Assembly: GCF_023159225.1 (NCBI RefSeq)
Contig: NC_063167.1
Span: 20,091,360 to 20,155,359, forward strand
Source: Perognathus longimembris pacificus
Taxonomy: Eukaryota; Chordata; Mammalia; Rodentia; Heteromyidae
DNA: 64,000 nucleotides
Direction: 5' to 3'
Shown here piece after piece: positions 55,904 through 64,000 of the stretch. Under the pieces are notes generated by a model. That model searched no databases. It was given only the letters and a program-made list of their open reading frames with translations, and had not been told where the DNA came from. Both the position numbers and the translations under genes were made by a program. Within the stretch, counting starts at the first letter, position 1. Each line of letters opens with the position of its first letter.

Positions 55904-56051
55904 TCCTCTTTTCTTCTCTCCCTTCTCCTTTCTCTTCTCCCCACTCTCTTCCCCCCTCACTTGAGCCTTTGGTAGTAGTAGTGTTTGAACACAGGACCAT
56001 AGATTTGCTAGGTACTCTCCATTACTTGAGGCATGTCCCAGTCCTCACTTT

Positions 56052-56248
56052 TTCCCCCCCGCCAATCCTGGAGCTTGAACTCAGGGCCTGAGCACTGTCC
56101 CTGAGCTTCTTTTGCTCAAGGTTAGCACTCTACCACTTGTTCCACAGCTCCACTTCCAGCTTTTTTTGTTTATGAGGCACTGAGGAATTGAAACCAAGGT
56201 TTTGTGCATGCTAGGCAAGCACTCTACCACTAAGCCACATTCCCAGCC
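56052..56248 (-). mobile_element. IDL-Geo SINE
   Basis: Minus-strand copy flanked by AGTCCTCACTTT/AGTCCTCCCTTT. Confidence 0.87.
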
Positions 56249-56698
56249 CGAGTCCTCCCTTTCTTGAGCCCCTCATTTCTCCCAATCTCGTCTGCTCCCA
56301 CTCTACTTCAATATTCCCTCATCTCATAGTTAGACCATGGTCATCTACCTTCCCATTTATTCCACACAGTCATCTTTCCCACATATTTACCTCATCCGGC
56401 CGCATACTCCGCCGAGCTAAAAACATGCTTAATGGCTCCAGGGTTCTTCTTAATGTGACCCAAAAAGCCAAGCTAATTTTACCCCATTTACCTTTCCTAT
56501 CTCATCCCCTAGCATGCCTTCTCACTGCATTTTAGTCTTGTGAGGCCTTTTATACCAGGGTCCTTCCAAACATGCACCTTTGTACATTTGTTCCTTCTAG
56601 ATTTAATGCTCCTGACTACTCACACATAGGCATGTTGATTCCCACTTCAGATTTCCAATCAAGGTAACTTTCTCAAGAAAGCCTTCCCTAAACAAGCC

Positions 56699-56701
<3 letters not shown>

Positions 56702-56738
<37 letters not shown>

Positions 56739-57176
56739 TTTTTTTTTTTTGCCAGTCCTGGGCTTTGGACTCAGGGAGTGCTGTCCCTGGCTTCTTTTTG
56801 CTCAAGGCTAGCACTCTGCCACTTGAGCCACAGCGCCACGTCTGGTCATTTTCTTTTTTCTTTTCTTTTTTTTTGGCCAGTCCTGGGGCTTGGACTCAGG
56901 GGCTGAGCACTGTCCCTGGCTTCTTTTTGCTGAAGGCTAGCACTCTGCCACTTGAGCCACAGCGCCACTTCTGGCCATTTTCTGTATATGTGGTGCTGGG
57001 GAATCGAACCCAGGGCCTCATGTATACGAGGCAAGCTCTCTTGCCACTAGGCCATATCCCCAGCCCCTTCTGGTCATTTTCTATATATATATATATATAT
57101 GTGGTGCTGGGAAATCGAACCCAGAGCTTCATGTATATGAGGCAAGCACTCTTGCCACTAGGCCATATTCCCAGCC
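56702..57176 (-). mobile_element. IDL-Geo SINE split by a younger IDL-Geo, after a (TC)n tract
   Basis: (TC)n at 56702-56730, then an outer minus-strand copy interrupted at 56853-57066 by a second minus-strand copy. TCTGGTCATTTTC, part of the outer SINE, flanks the inner one. The outer copy also has a (TA)n expansion at 57083-57101. Confidence 0.92.
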
Positions 57177-57388
57177 CAACAAGCACCTTCTTATAAGACT
57201 GTTTCCTACCCCATCTAATGTTGTCCAATTTTTGAATTATACATTTGTTTGGTTACCATTTGTGTCTGCTAGCAGAGTACAAGTTCCATGAAAGCAAGAG
57301 TCAGGTGGAGATTTTGCTCACTATTGCATTACTGACCTAAATTAGTATGTGAAAATTGGATATTATTTTCTTAAAACTTCAAGCTGGA

Positions 57389-57912
57389 GCCAGGTGCTGG
57401 TGGTTCACACCTGTAATTCCTAGCTACTCAGGAGGCTGAGATTTGAAGACCGTGGTTTCAAGCCAGCCCGGCAGGAAAGTCTGTGAGACACTTTTTGTGT
57501 TTGGGGTGGGGGGTGGGGGGTCTGTCATGGGTCTTCAACTCTGGGCCTGGGCCTTGTCCCTGAGCTCTTCAGCTCAAGGCTAGCACTCTGCCACTTGAGC
57601 CACAGCACCACTTCCCGTTTTCTGGTGGTTAAATGGAGATAAGAGTCTCAAGGACTTTCCCCGCCCTGCTGGGGCTGGCTTGGAATTGCCATCCTCAGAT
57701 CTCAGCCTCCTGAGTAGCAAGGATTACAGGTGTGAGACACTGGCCGCTGGCTCTTTGAGACTCTTATCTCCAATTGATCACAGAAAAGGCTGGTAGGAGA
57801 GCTGTGGCTCTAGCGGTAGAGTGCTAGCCCTGAGCAAAATGGAGCTCAGGGACAGAACCCAGGCCCTGAGTTCAAGCCCCAGGACACACGGACACACACA
57901 CACACACACACA
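57389..57912. mobile_element. B1-Geo SINE split by an opposite B1-Geo
   Basis: A plus-strand B1-Geo (57389-57490 and about 57757-57888, ending in (CA)n) is interrupted by a minus-strand B1-Geo with a G/T-rich tail (about 57491-57755). Confidence 0.75.
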
Positions 57913-58469
57913 ATAATGGATGAAACCAAGTAATAAACTCTGTGCAACATGACTAAGACTTAGGAGACAAACCAATAAAAAAAATTAAATGTTTGCTTTG
58001 GAGATTGGAGTCTTCTTTTCTTTAGCTTTACTGTGATACAATATTTCTCAGCACCGGATCCCAGTATAAAGAGCTAGAAAGCTAATTTAGTTTCTACAAC
58101 TTTATGTTGCTGTAGCGAGTGGATTCGCAGCAATTTACTCTTTTAACCAATCAATAAGCCTGGTGTTTATTCTCTAAGTATCAGAGATGGAATGTGTCAG
58201 GAGAGAAAACGATATACGATGAAACATGGTGTTAGGGAACGTAAGACCTGCTCTACCGATTGTATATGAACTGTACGAATTGTGTTTTAACTTCGGATCA
58301 AGTCCTGGTGGCTCAGCTTGGGAAAGGTGACACCGGGCTGAAAGACCTGCTGCTTCCGATGGAGGGTGGGGGGGTAGAGGTGGGGGGAATCCCGCGGAGA
58401 CCTCTTAAACACTTGAGTACAAAGTCACCTGTACTCGCACAACAGTGTCGCCCGCAGTTGCTACAGTAA

Positions 58470-60070
58470 TTGTGGGCACGCCTAAGTCCTTCCCCCTTTC
58501 CTAAACCCATTTCCCCACACCCTAGAAATCCAGCCCTTCTGCCCGCCGGAGGCGCCTTTCCCTTACGTGAAGTACAACGTTAAATTGACGGGGGAAACAC
58601 ACACTCACTCACACACACACCAACCCTAAACCCAGTAATGCCGGGCAGCCCCGGGCTGGGAGGGAGGGAGGGGCGGAATCCGGGCGCCGCGGTGCCTGCG
58701 GAGGGCGCCGCGGGGTGTGGGCTGGGGTCGGAGGAGTGGGCGCAGCCGCTGGTTGGTGCCGGGAATCTGTGCGTTGCCCCTTTAATTGTGTCCCCGGCCC
58801 TCGGGCGTTTCTGCCCAACGCCCACGTCAGCAAATACCTTTTGTTTCTCTCCCGTTGGGGCTACTTGTTTTAGGGCGCCGAGCCTCGGCTTCGCAAGTGT
58901 GTGGTGGAAGTGGGGGCGTCTTTCCCCGGCGCCGGGAACCGGGAATCTTCCCTCCGGCAGCGCGCGCGGCCGGCCGGGGCGCCGGGGCCGGCGGTGAGTG
59001 GCGGGGCGAGCCCGGGCGGAGGGCGGCGGGCGGCGGGGCGTCGGGGCTGCCCGGGGCTGTCGGCCCGGGCCCGGTCTGTTAGCGACGTTCGCGTTCGCGG
59101 CGTGGGGAGACGGCCCCGGGCGCGCCGCCCGTGGGCTTGTCGGGCCCGGAGCGGCCGGAGGCGCTGAGGCGAGCGGGCGCCATTTGCAGCCGTGGGGCGC
59201 AGCGCGGCCGCGGCTGAGGAGACTCGCGAAGGGCGGCGGGCGGCGGCTCCTTCGGCTCCGGCACCGAGGGCTGGCGACGCTCACAAAGGCGCGGGCGGCG
59301 GCGGCCGAGGAGACTCGGGAAGGGCGGCGGGCGGCGGCGGGCACCGGGCACCGACTCCATCCCGAGCCCGTCCGCGGCCCTTCTGCGCGCCCGGCTGGGG
59401 CTGCGGGACAATGGCCGGACCGTCGCCGCCCGCCCACCGCCCATCGCCCACCGCCCATCGCCCATCGCGAGTCGCCTCAGCCGCCGCCGCCGCCGCCACC
59501 CGGCCCGGCCGGGCCCGGGGAAAGGCGGGAAGGCGCCGCCGCAGCGTCGGGGCGGCGGCTGGGAGCCCGCGGGAGATGGAGCCGGGCGTGTCCGGAGCCG
59601 TCGGGTGCCAGGACTCGGGAAGGTCCGGGCCGGGCCGGGCGCGGGGCTGGCGGGGCGGGGCGGGGCGGGAGCCCGGGCGCCCCTGGGCGTCCTCCGTCCT
59701 CAGTGTTAGCATCTTCGGTGCGCCAGCCGTGGGCTCGGGACCGAGCGCAGATGGCGGCGGCCGAGCCCTGAGCCCCGACTACAGGACGCCCCGCGCCGCC
59801 CGGACGGAGCCTGCCCGGTCCGCGAGCAGCCTTTCCCGACCAGAGGCGCCCATCCTGCCCGGCTGGCTCCTGGGAGCCATGATCCACGTGCGTGCAGACG
59901 TGATTGGAATGGGGCTGGCACCTGGCGGGCTCCGCGCGCGCCCGCCCGCCCGCACGCGTCACCCGGGCTCCGGAGAGAGGGTTCTACTCGCGGAACTTCA
60001 CTGGGCAGAGCGCGTTCGGCGGTGTGGAACTTCCCACCGGACTCCACGCCGCACGCCTACCCGGGCTGGG
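58470..60070 (+). promoter_or_regulatory. ZBTB8A: CpG island, probable ZBTB8A promoter and exon 1
   Basis: A long, extremely CpG-rich block follows ZBTB8B by 25 kb. In mammals ZBTB8A is the next plus-strand gene, so this is inferred to be its promoter. A strong donor GGCG|GTGAGT at 58993/58994 would end a non-coding first exon. No ZBTB8A coding exon is found to the window end. An ATF/CRE-like CACGTCAG lies near 58822. The identification rests on synteny, not on coding sequence. Confidence 0.6.
59203..59465. repeat. GC-rich tandem repeats in the CpG island
   Basis: GAGGAGACTCG...GAAGGGCGGCG occurs at 59215 and again 91 bp later, a partial tandem duplication. CGCCCAY is repeated five times at 59431-59465. 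Confidence 0.8.
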
Positions 60071-60250
60071 CATGTGGCTCAGCGGGAGAGCGCTTGCCGC
60101 GCGCCCGTGAAGCCCCAGGTTCGATTCCTCAGCACCACTGAAAGCGAAAACGCCGGACGTGGCCCTGGGGCTCAAGCGGTAGAGCGCTGCCTTGAGCAAA
60201 GGAAGCTGGGGACAGCGCCCAGGCCCTGAGTTCAAGCCCCAGGACTGGAA
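60062..60250 (+). mobile_element. CpG-rich IDL-Geo SINE at the island edge
   Basis: Plus-strand copy with an unusually tRNA-like head: GTGGCTCAGCGGGAGAGCGC, TTGCCGCGCGCCCGTGAAGC and GGTTCGATTCC. The Geo half also keeps CpGs (CGGTAGAGCGC). Confidence 0.85.
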
Positions 60251-60497
60251 GGGGTGGGGAGAACCAGGGGAACCAAAACTGGCTACCTGATCAGGTTGTT
60301 GCATCTTCTGCTTGCCCAAGGAAACACGTGCCTGCTAAGCCAGGAGCTGAACCCACGTCATGTCTACAAAGCTCCCAAACCTTCAGTTTATGCCCTATCC
60401 ACCCCCCCATCTTATTTTTTCCTATTTCTAATAGGTTTAATTCTTTCAATGACATAATTATAGGTGACTATATGTCAGTCCTTTTCTTAGCTCACGT

Positions 60498-60720
60498 GCA
60501 CGTGCTGGTACTGGGACTTGAACTCAGGGCCCGAGTGGTGTCCCTTAGCCTTTTTTCACTCAAGGCTCGTGCACTACCATTTTTGTGCTACAGCACCATC
60601 ACTTCTGGTTTTCTGGTGGTTGATTGGAGATAAGAGTCTCGGGGCTGGCTTCAACCACCATCCTCAGATCTCAGACTCCTGAGTAGCTAGGATTACAGGC
60701 AGGAGCCATCCGCACGCGCT
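60498..60720 (-). mobile_element. B1-Geo SINE
   Basis: Minus-strand copy from GTACTGGGACTTGAACTCAG to GCCATCCGCACGCGC. Confidence 0.7.
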
Positions 60721-61084
60721 AACATCAGTTTTTTGATGCTCCTAAAGAAGTTTGTGTTAACTTCTCCACTCAAAGCTGAAAGGTGTGTTGCTTCAATGGC
60801 TCCCCACATACCACGCCAGAAACTCAGGCTACAGAAATAGTCTCCAGGAATGAATCTCACCGTGTCCTGCTGTAGGGTTTCTGACCATTCCCACCCCTCC
60901 TTAATGTTCTCCCAGCACCTTACTGGCCCCACCGGAGGGCCTTTGCACTTGGTCTTCTATTTGCCTGAAATACGGTACCCTCAAATGCCATCTTCTCCAT
61001 GAGACTTCCAAATATGTTTTCATTCTCTTAAGCATTTGATACTTAATTAAGGATTTGATACTGAATTCTCAGCCTTTCCTGTCT

Positions 61085-61460
61085 TAGTCCATTTGTTCTG
61101 CTGTGTGTAACAAAGACCCAATAGTTGGTAACTTACTTTTTAAAAAATTCATTAGTTTATTTCAGTGGTATGGGGATTGAACTCAGGAATTCACACTTGC
61201 TAGGCAAGAGCTGGCAATTTATAAAGAAGGGGTGTTTATTTCTCACAGTGATGGATGCTGGAAAGTGCAAGATCAAGTTGCCTGCAGTGTCAGGTAGAAG
61301 CGGTTCTGTGCTTCCAAGAGGGTACCTCCCTGCTCCATTCTCTAAAGCAAGTGACTACTGCCATCTTGCTAGCAGAAGAGGTGGAAGAGGTGTGTTAATC
61401 CATACAGGAAGGCAGGGGTCTATGGCCTGATAACTGAAAGGCTAGAGGATGGTTTCAACA
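61085..61460. repeat. Possible ancient interspersed repeat with an ID-like insertion
   Basis: CTTAGTCCATTTGTTCTGCT, then TTTATTTCTCACAGTGATGG and GTGCAAGATCAAGTTGCC resemble the old repeat type at 29740-30060. A minus-strand ID-like piece (about 61150-61206) interrupts it. Confidence 0.3.
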
Positions 61461-61658
61461 TCACTTTTAGGGAGGACATCTATGTTCAAACTGGAGGTTT
61501 TCAATGTTCAAAGGACACACCATTCCAGTTAGCTGAATTCAGGGCACAAGGACTTGTGTGTATATGTGTGGTTCTGGGGGTTTGAACTCAGAGCTTTGTA
61601 TTTGTGAGGCAGGTGTTTTTCCACTAGAGTCTGCCGTAAGCTCAGATTCAAGGATTTT

Positions 61659-61669
61659 GTGTGTGTGTA

Positions 61670-61713
<44 letters not shown>
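61659..61713. repeat. (TG)n(AG)n compound microsatellite
   Basis: GT repeats (61659-61693) pass directly into AG repeats (61694-61713). A ATGCATGCATG stretch follows. Confidence 0.92.
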
Positions 61714-61716
<3 letters not shown>

Positions 61717-61734
61717 GTGCATGCATGCATGTTA

Positions 61735-62193
61735 CATGTACTAGTACTGGGACTTGTTATTTTGTCTTTTTTTTCCCCCCTCAAGACTGATGCTCTACCA
61801 CTTGAGCCACATCTCTGCTCTTTGCTCTTTATTGGCTAATTGGAGAAAGGAGCTTCTGGATTTCTCTGCCCAAGCTGGCTTTGAACCATGTTCCTCAGAT
61901 ATTAATCTCTCTCTTTTTTCTTTCTTTTCTTTTTTTTTTTTTGCCAGTCCTGGGCCTTGAACTCAGGGCCAGAGCACTGTCCCAGGCTTCCTTTTGCTCA
62001 AGGCTAGCACTCTGCCACTTGAGCCACAGCGCCACTTCTGGCCATTTTCTATATATGTGGTGCTAGGGAATCGAAACCAAGGCTTCATGTATACATATAC
62101 GAGGCAAGCTCTCTTGCCACTAGGCCATATTCCCAGCCCAAGATATTAGTCTCGAGTAGCTAGGTTACAGTATAAGCCAGCAACACTCAGCCA
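61735..62193 (-). mobile_element. B1-Geo SINE split by IDL-Geo
   Basis: An old minus-strand B1-Geo is interrupted by a minus-strand IDL-Geo (about 61910-62140). AGATATTAATCT/AGATATTAGTCT lies at the joints. Confidence 0.85.
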
Positions 62194-62436
62194 CCTTTTG
62201 CTAAGGAGGTTATTAACAAGATTCATTTTAGTGATCCTAATGGGACACACTGTGTTCTAGTTTAATGCCATATATCTTAAAAGAGGCAGTCTTTTAGATC
62301 CAACCTTAATTCATCTTATACTTGTCACCTTCAGTCTAAGAGGAATATGTCATTTTTTTCCCGTTTTAAAGACCTTCAAACTTAAAGGTTCCTAGAATAC
62401 GTAATTGTCTTTTCCAACCACTGCTTTTTTTGTGGG

Positions 62437-62648
62437 TTTTTTTTTTTTTTTTTTTTTTGGCCAATGCTGGGGCTTGGGACTCAGGGCCTGAGCACTGTCC
62501 CTGGCTTCTTTTTGCTCAAGGCTAGCACTCTACCCATTGAGCCACAGCTCCCCTTCTGACCTTTTCTATATATGTGGTGCTGGGGAATCGAACCCAGGGC
62601 TTCATGGTAGAGGCAAGCACACTATCACTAGGCCATATTCCCAGCCCC
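62437..62648 (-). mobile_element. IDL-Geo SINE with TSD
   Basis: Minus-strand copy with a long T-tail; TTCCAACCAC occurs before and after. Confidence 0.88.
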
Positions 62649-62744
62649 ACTTCCAACCACCTTTTTAAAGATCATTGAACTTAGTGGAAATCTTGAATTC
62701 TGTAATATTCTTAGGACTATTATAAAATTTCCATTTGACTTTTG

Positions 62745-62981
62745 TTGTTAGTGTTGTTTTACCAGTCCTGTGGTTTGAACTCAGGTCCTAGACTCTGTCC
62801 CTGAGCCTCTTTGTGCCCAAAGCTAGCTAGCAGTCTACCATTTGGGCCACAGCACCACTTCTGGCTTTTTCTGAGTACTTTATTGGAGATAAGAGTGTCA
62901 TGGACTATTCTGCTTAGGCTGGCTTTGAACAGTGATCCTCAGGTCTCAGCCTCCTAAGTAGCTAGGATTAAAGGTGTGATC
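62745..62981 (-). mobile_element. B1-Geo SINE with 13-bp TSD
   Basis: Minus-strand copy flanked by CCATTTGACTTTT, another clean B1-Geo retroposition. Confidence 0.85.
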
Positions 62982-63159
62982 CATTTGACTTTTGGATGTC
63001 TCAAATGAATTAGTTTAACTAAGAAAATTTGAAATGTATCACCCATTTTTATGACTTAATTTTTCATAAAAATTAAACTCTCAGGTGGGCACTGGTGGCT
63101 CAATCCCCACAACTGACCAAGAAACAAAGGCAAAACAAAACAAAAAAACCCTTGATGTT

Positions 63160-63500
63160 CTAGTAGTTGGGCTGCACATGGTGGCTTATTGCTATAATCC
63201 CAGCTGCGCAAATAACAAAGATCAGCAGTATTGTAGTTCAAGGCTAGCCCAAGCAAAAAGTTACTAAGACAACCCCCACCCCATCCCCGGCATGTTGCAG
63301 TGTGTGCTTATGATCCCAGCTACACAAGAAACATTAGGAGGACCGGTAGTATAGGCTGGCCAAGTAAAAAAGGTGAGACCCTGTCCCCAAAATAATTAAA
63401 AAGAAAAAGGACTGGGCTTATTCCTCAAGTGGTAAGAATGCCTTCTAGCAAACATAAGGCCTTGAATTTAACCACTAATACTACCAAAAAAAGAAAATAA
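63160..63500 (+). mobile_element. B1-like monomer and B1-plus-ID dimer
   Basis: A diverged B1-like unit (about 63160-63275) precedes a second B1-like unit (about 63290-63400, with GTGAGACCCTGTCCCC). That unit is joined to an ID-like tRNA unit (about 63405-63500), the arrangement of the older rodent B1-dID SINEs. Confidence 0.5.
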
Positions 63501-63508
63501 AAGAGGGG

Positions 63509-63803
63509 TGGGGAATGTGGCTTAGTGGTAGAGTGCTTGCCTAGCTTGTACAAAGTCATGGGTTTTATTCCTCAGCACCACATAAACAGAAAAGGCCAGG
63601 AGTAGAGCTGTGGCTCAAGTGGTAGAGGGCTAGCCTTGAGCAAAAAGAAGCCTGGGACAGTGCTCAGGCCCTGAGTCCAAGCCCCAGGACTGGCAAACAA
63701 ACAAGAGGTAGAATGCTAGCATTGAGCAAAAAGAACCCAGAGACAGTGCTCAGGCTCTGAGCCCAAGCCCCAGGACCAGCAAAAAAAAAAAAAAAAAAAA
63801 AAG
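63509..63803 (+). mobile_element. IDL-Geo SINE with a duplicated Geo unit
   Basis: A normal plus-strand IDL-Geo (to about 63690) is followed by a second, partial Geo unit (63706-63780) and an A-tail, giving IDL-Geo-Geo. Confidence 0.82.
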
Positions 63804-63895
63804 GAATTTAAAAAGCACTAGTAATTATCATATGTCCTGTAGAATCAGTGTTACAGGTAGAACAATTTCGGTGCTCTTCAAAAAGTTAGGATTTG

Positions 63896-64000
63896 GGCTG
63901 GGAATATGGCTTAGTGGTAAAGTGCTTGCCTCACATACATGAAACCCTGGGTTCAATTCCCCAGCACTACATATTTAGAAAAAGCCAGAAGTGGTGCTGT
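63896..64000 (+). mobile_element. IDL-Geo SINE (cut by the window edge)
   Basis: Plus-strand head and the first bases of Geo; it continues past the window. Confidence 0.88.

Noticed and set aside
60066..60135. Possible functional tRNA gene (good A- and B-box-like motifs)
   Set aside because: The sequence continues into a Geo half and the 5' and 3' acceptor stems do not pair. It is a SINE head.
59192..60229. 345-codon plus-strand open frame, and overlapping 257- and 292-codon frames, in the CpG island
   Set aside because: Open only because of the extreme GC content, on both strands at once. They are rich in Ala/Arg/Gly/Pro, have no domain, and run into an IDL-Geo SINE.

Overview
The window is nuclear DNA of a mammal, almost certainly a geomyoid rodent (kangaroo rats, pocket mice, pocket gophers). 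The evidence is dozens of copies of a dimeric SINE with a tRNA-Ala/ID-like head and a second 'Geo' half. This matches IDL-Geo, which is known from that superfamily. Spliced vertebrate-type genes, CpG-island promoters, L1 fragments and (CA)n tracts agree. Bacterial-style features are absent. Most long open frames are shadows of GC-rich islands or SINE reading frames.

Layout. (1) About 1-14.3 kb, minus strand: the 5' part of BSDC1. Six coding exons (176 codons) can be joined by eye with consistent GT-AG sites and phases; the gene runs off the left edge inside its BSD domain. Its CpG-island promoter lies at about 13.8-15.0 kb. (2) About 20.9-33.4 kb, plus strand: ZBTB8B, a BTB/C2H2 zinc-finger protein. 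It has a CpG promoter with a probable non-coding exon 1 at about 21.1 kb, and three coding exons giving a 479-residue protein. BSDC1 and ZBTB8B are divergent, with about 6.9 kb between their promoters and a candidate CTCF site in that gap. (3) About 33.4-58.4 kb: intergenic DNA crowded with SINEs, an L1 3' fragment with a perfect 16-bp target-site duplication, and a very young non-autonomous gammaretrovirus-like ERV of 2542 bp. (4) About 58.5-60.1 kb: a large CpG island, interpreted as the ZBTB8A promoter and exon 1 from the known BSDC1-ZBTB8B-ZBTB8A gene order. No ZBTB8A coding exon is in the window.

Mobile DNA dominates. There are two main SINE architectures: IDL-Geo (tRNA head plus Geo) and a 7SL/B1-like head joined to the same Geo body. 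Many copies have clean target-site duplications, and several are nested. One processed pseudogene (MRPL47) carries its own duplication, an internal SINE, and a second SINE joined to its tail. The ERV keeps a tRNA-Pro primer-binding site, a polypurine tract, 308-bp LTRs with no difference I could find, a 45-bp leader minisatellite, a captured host SINE and only the tail of the integrase frame. A 38-nt tailless SINE-head insertion is flanked by a perfect 16-bp duplication.

I did not find a new multi-gene biological system. The most notable material is the modular retroposon biology and some promoter architecture: a GC-motif/CCAAT module repeated three times at a fixed spacing. SINE boundaries were read by eye and may be off by several bases. 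Where adjacent SINEs are very similar, they are grouped.
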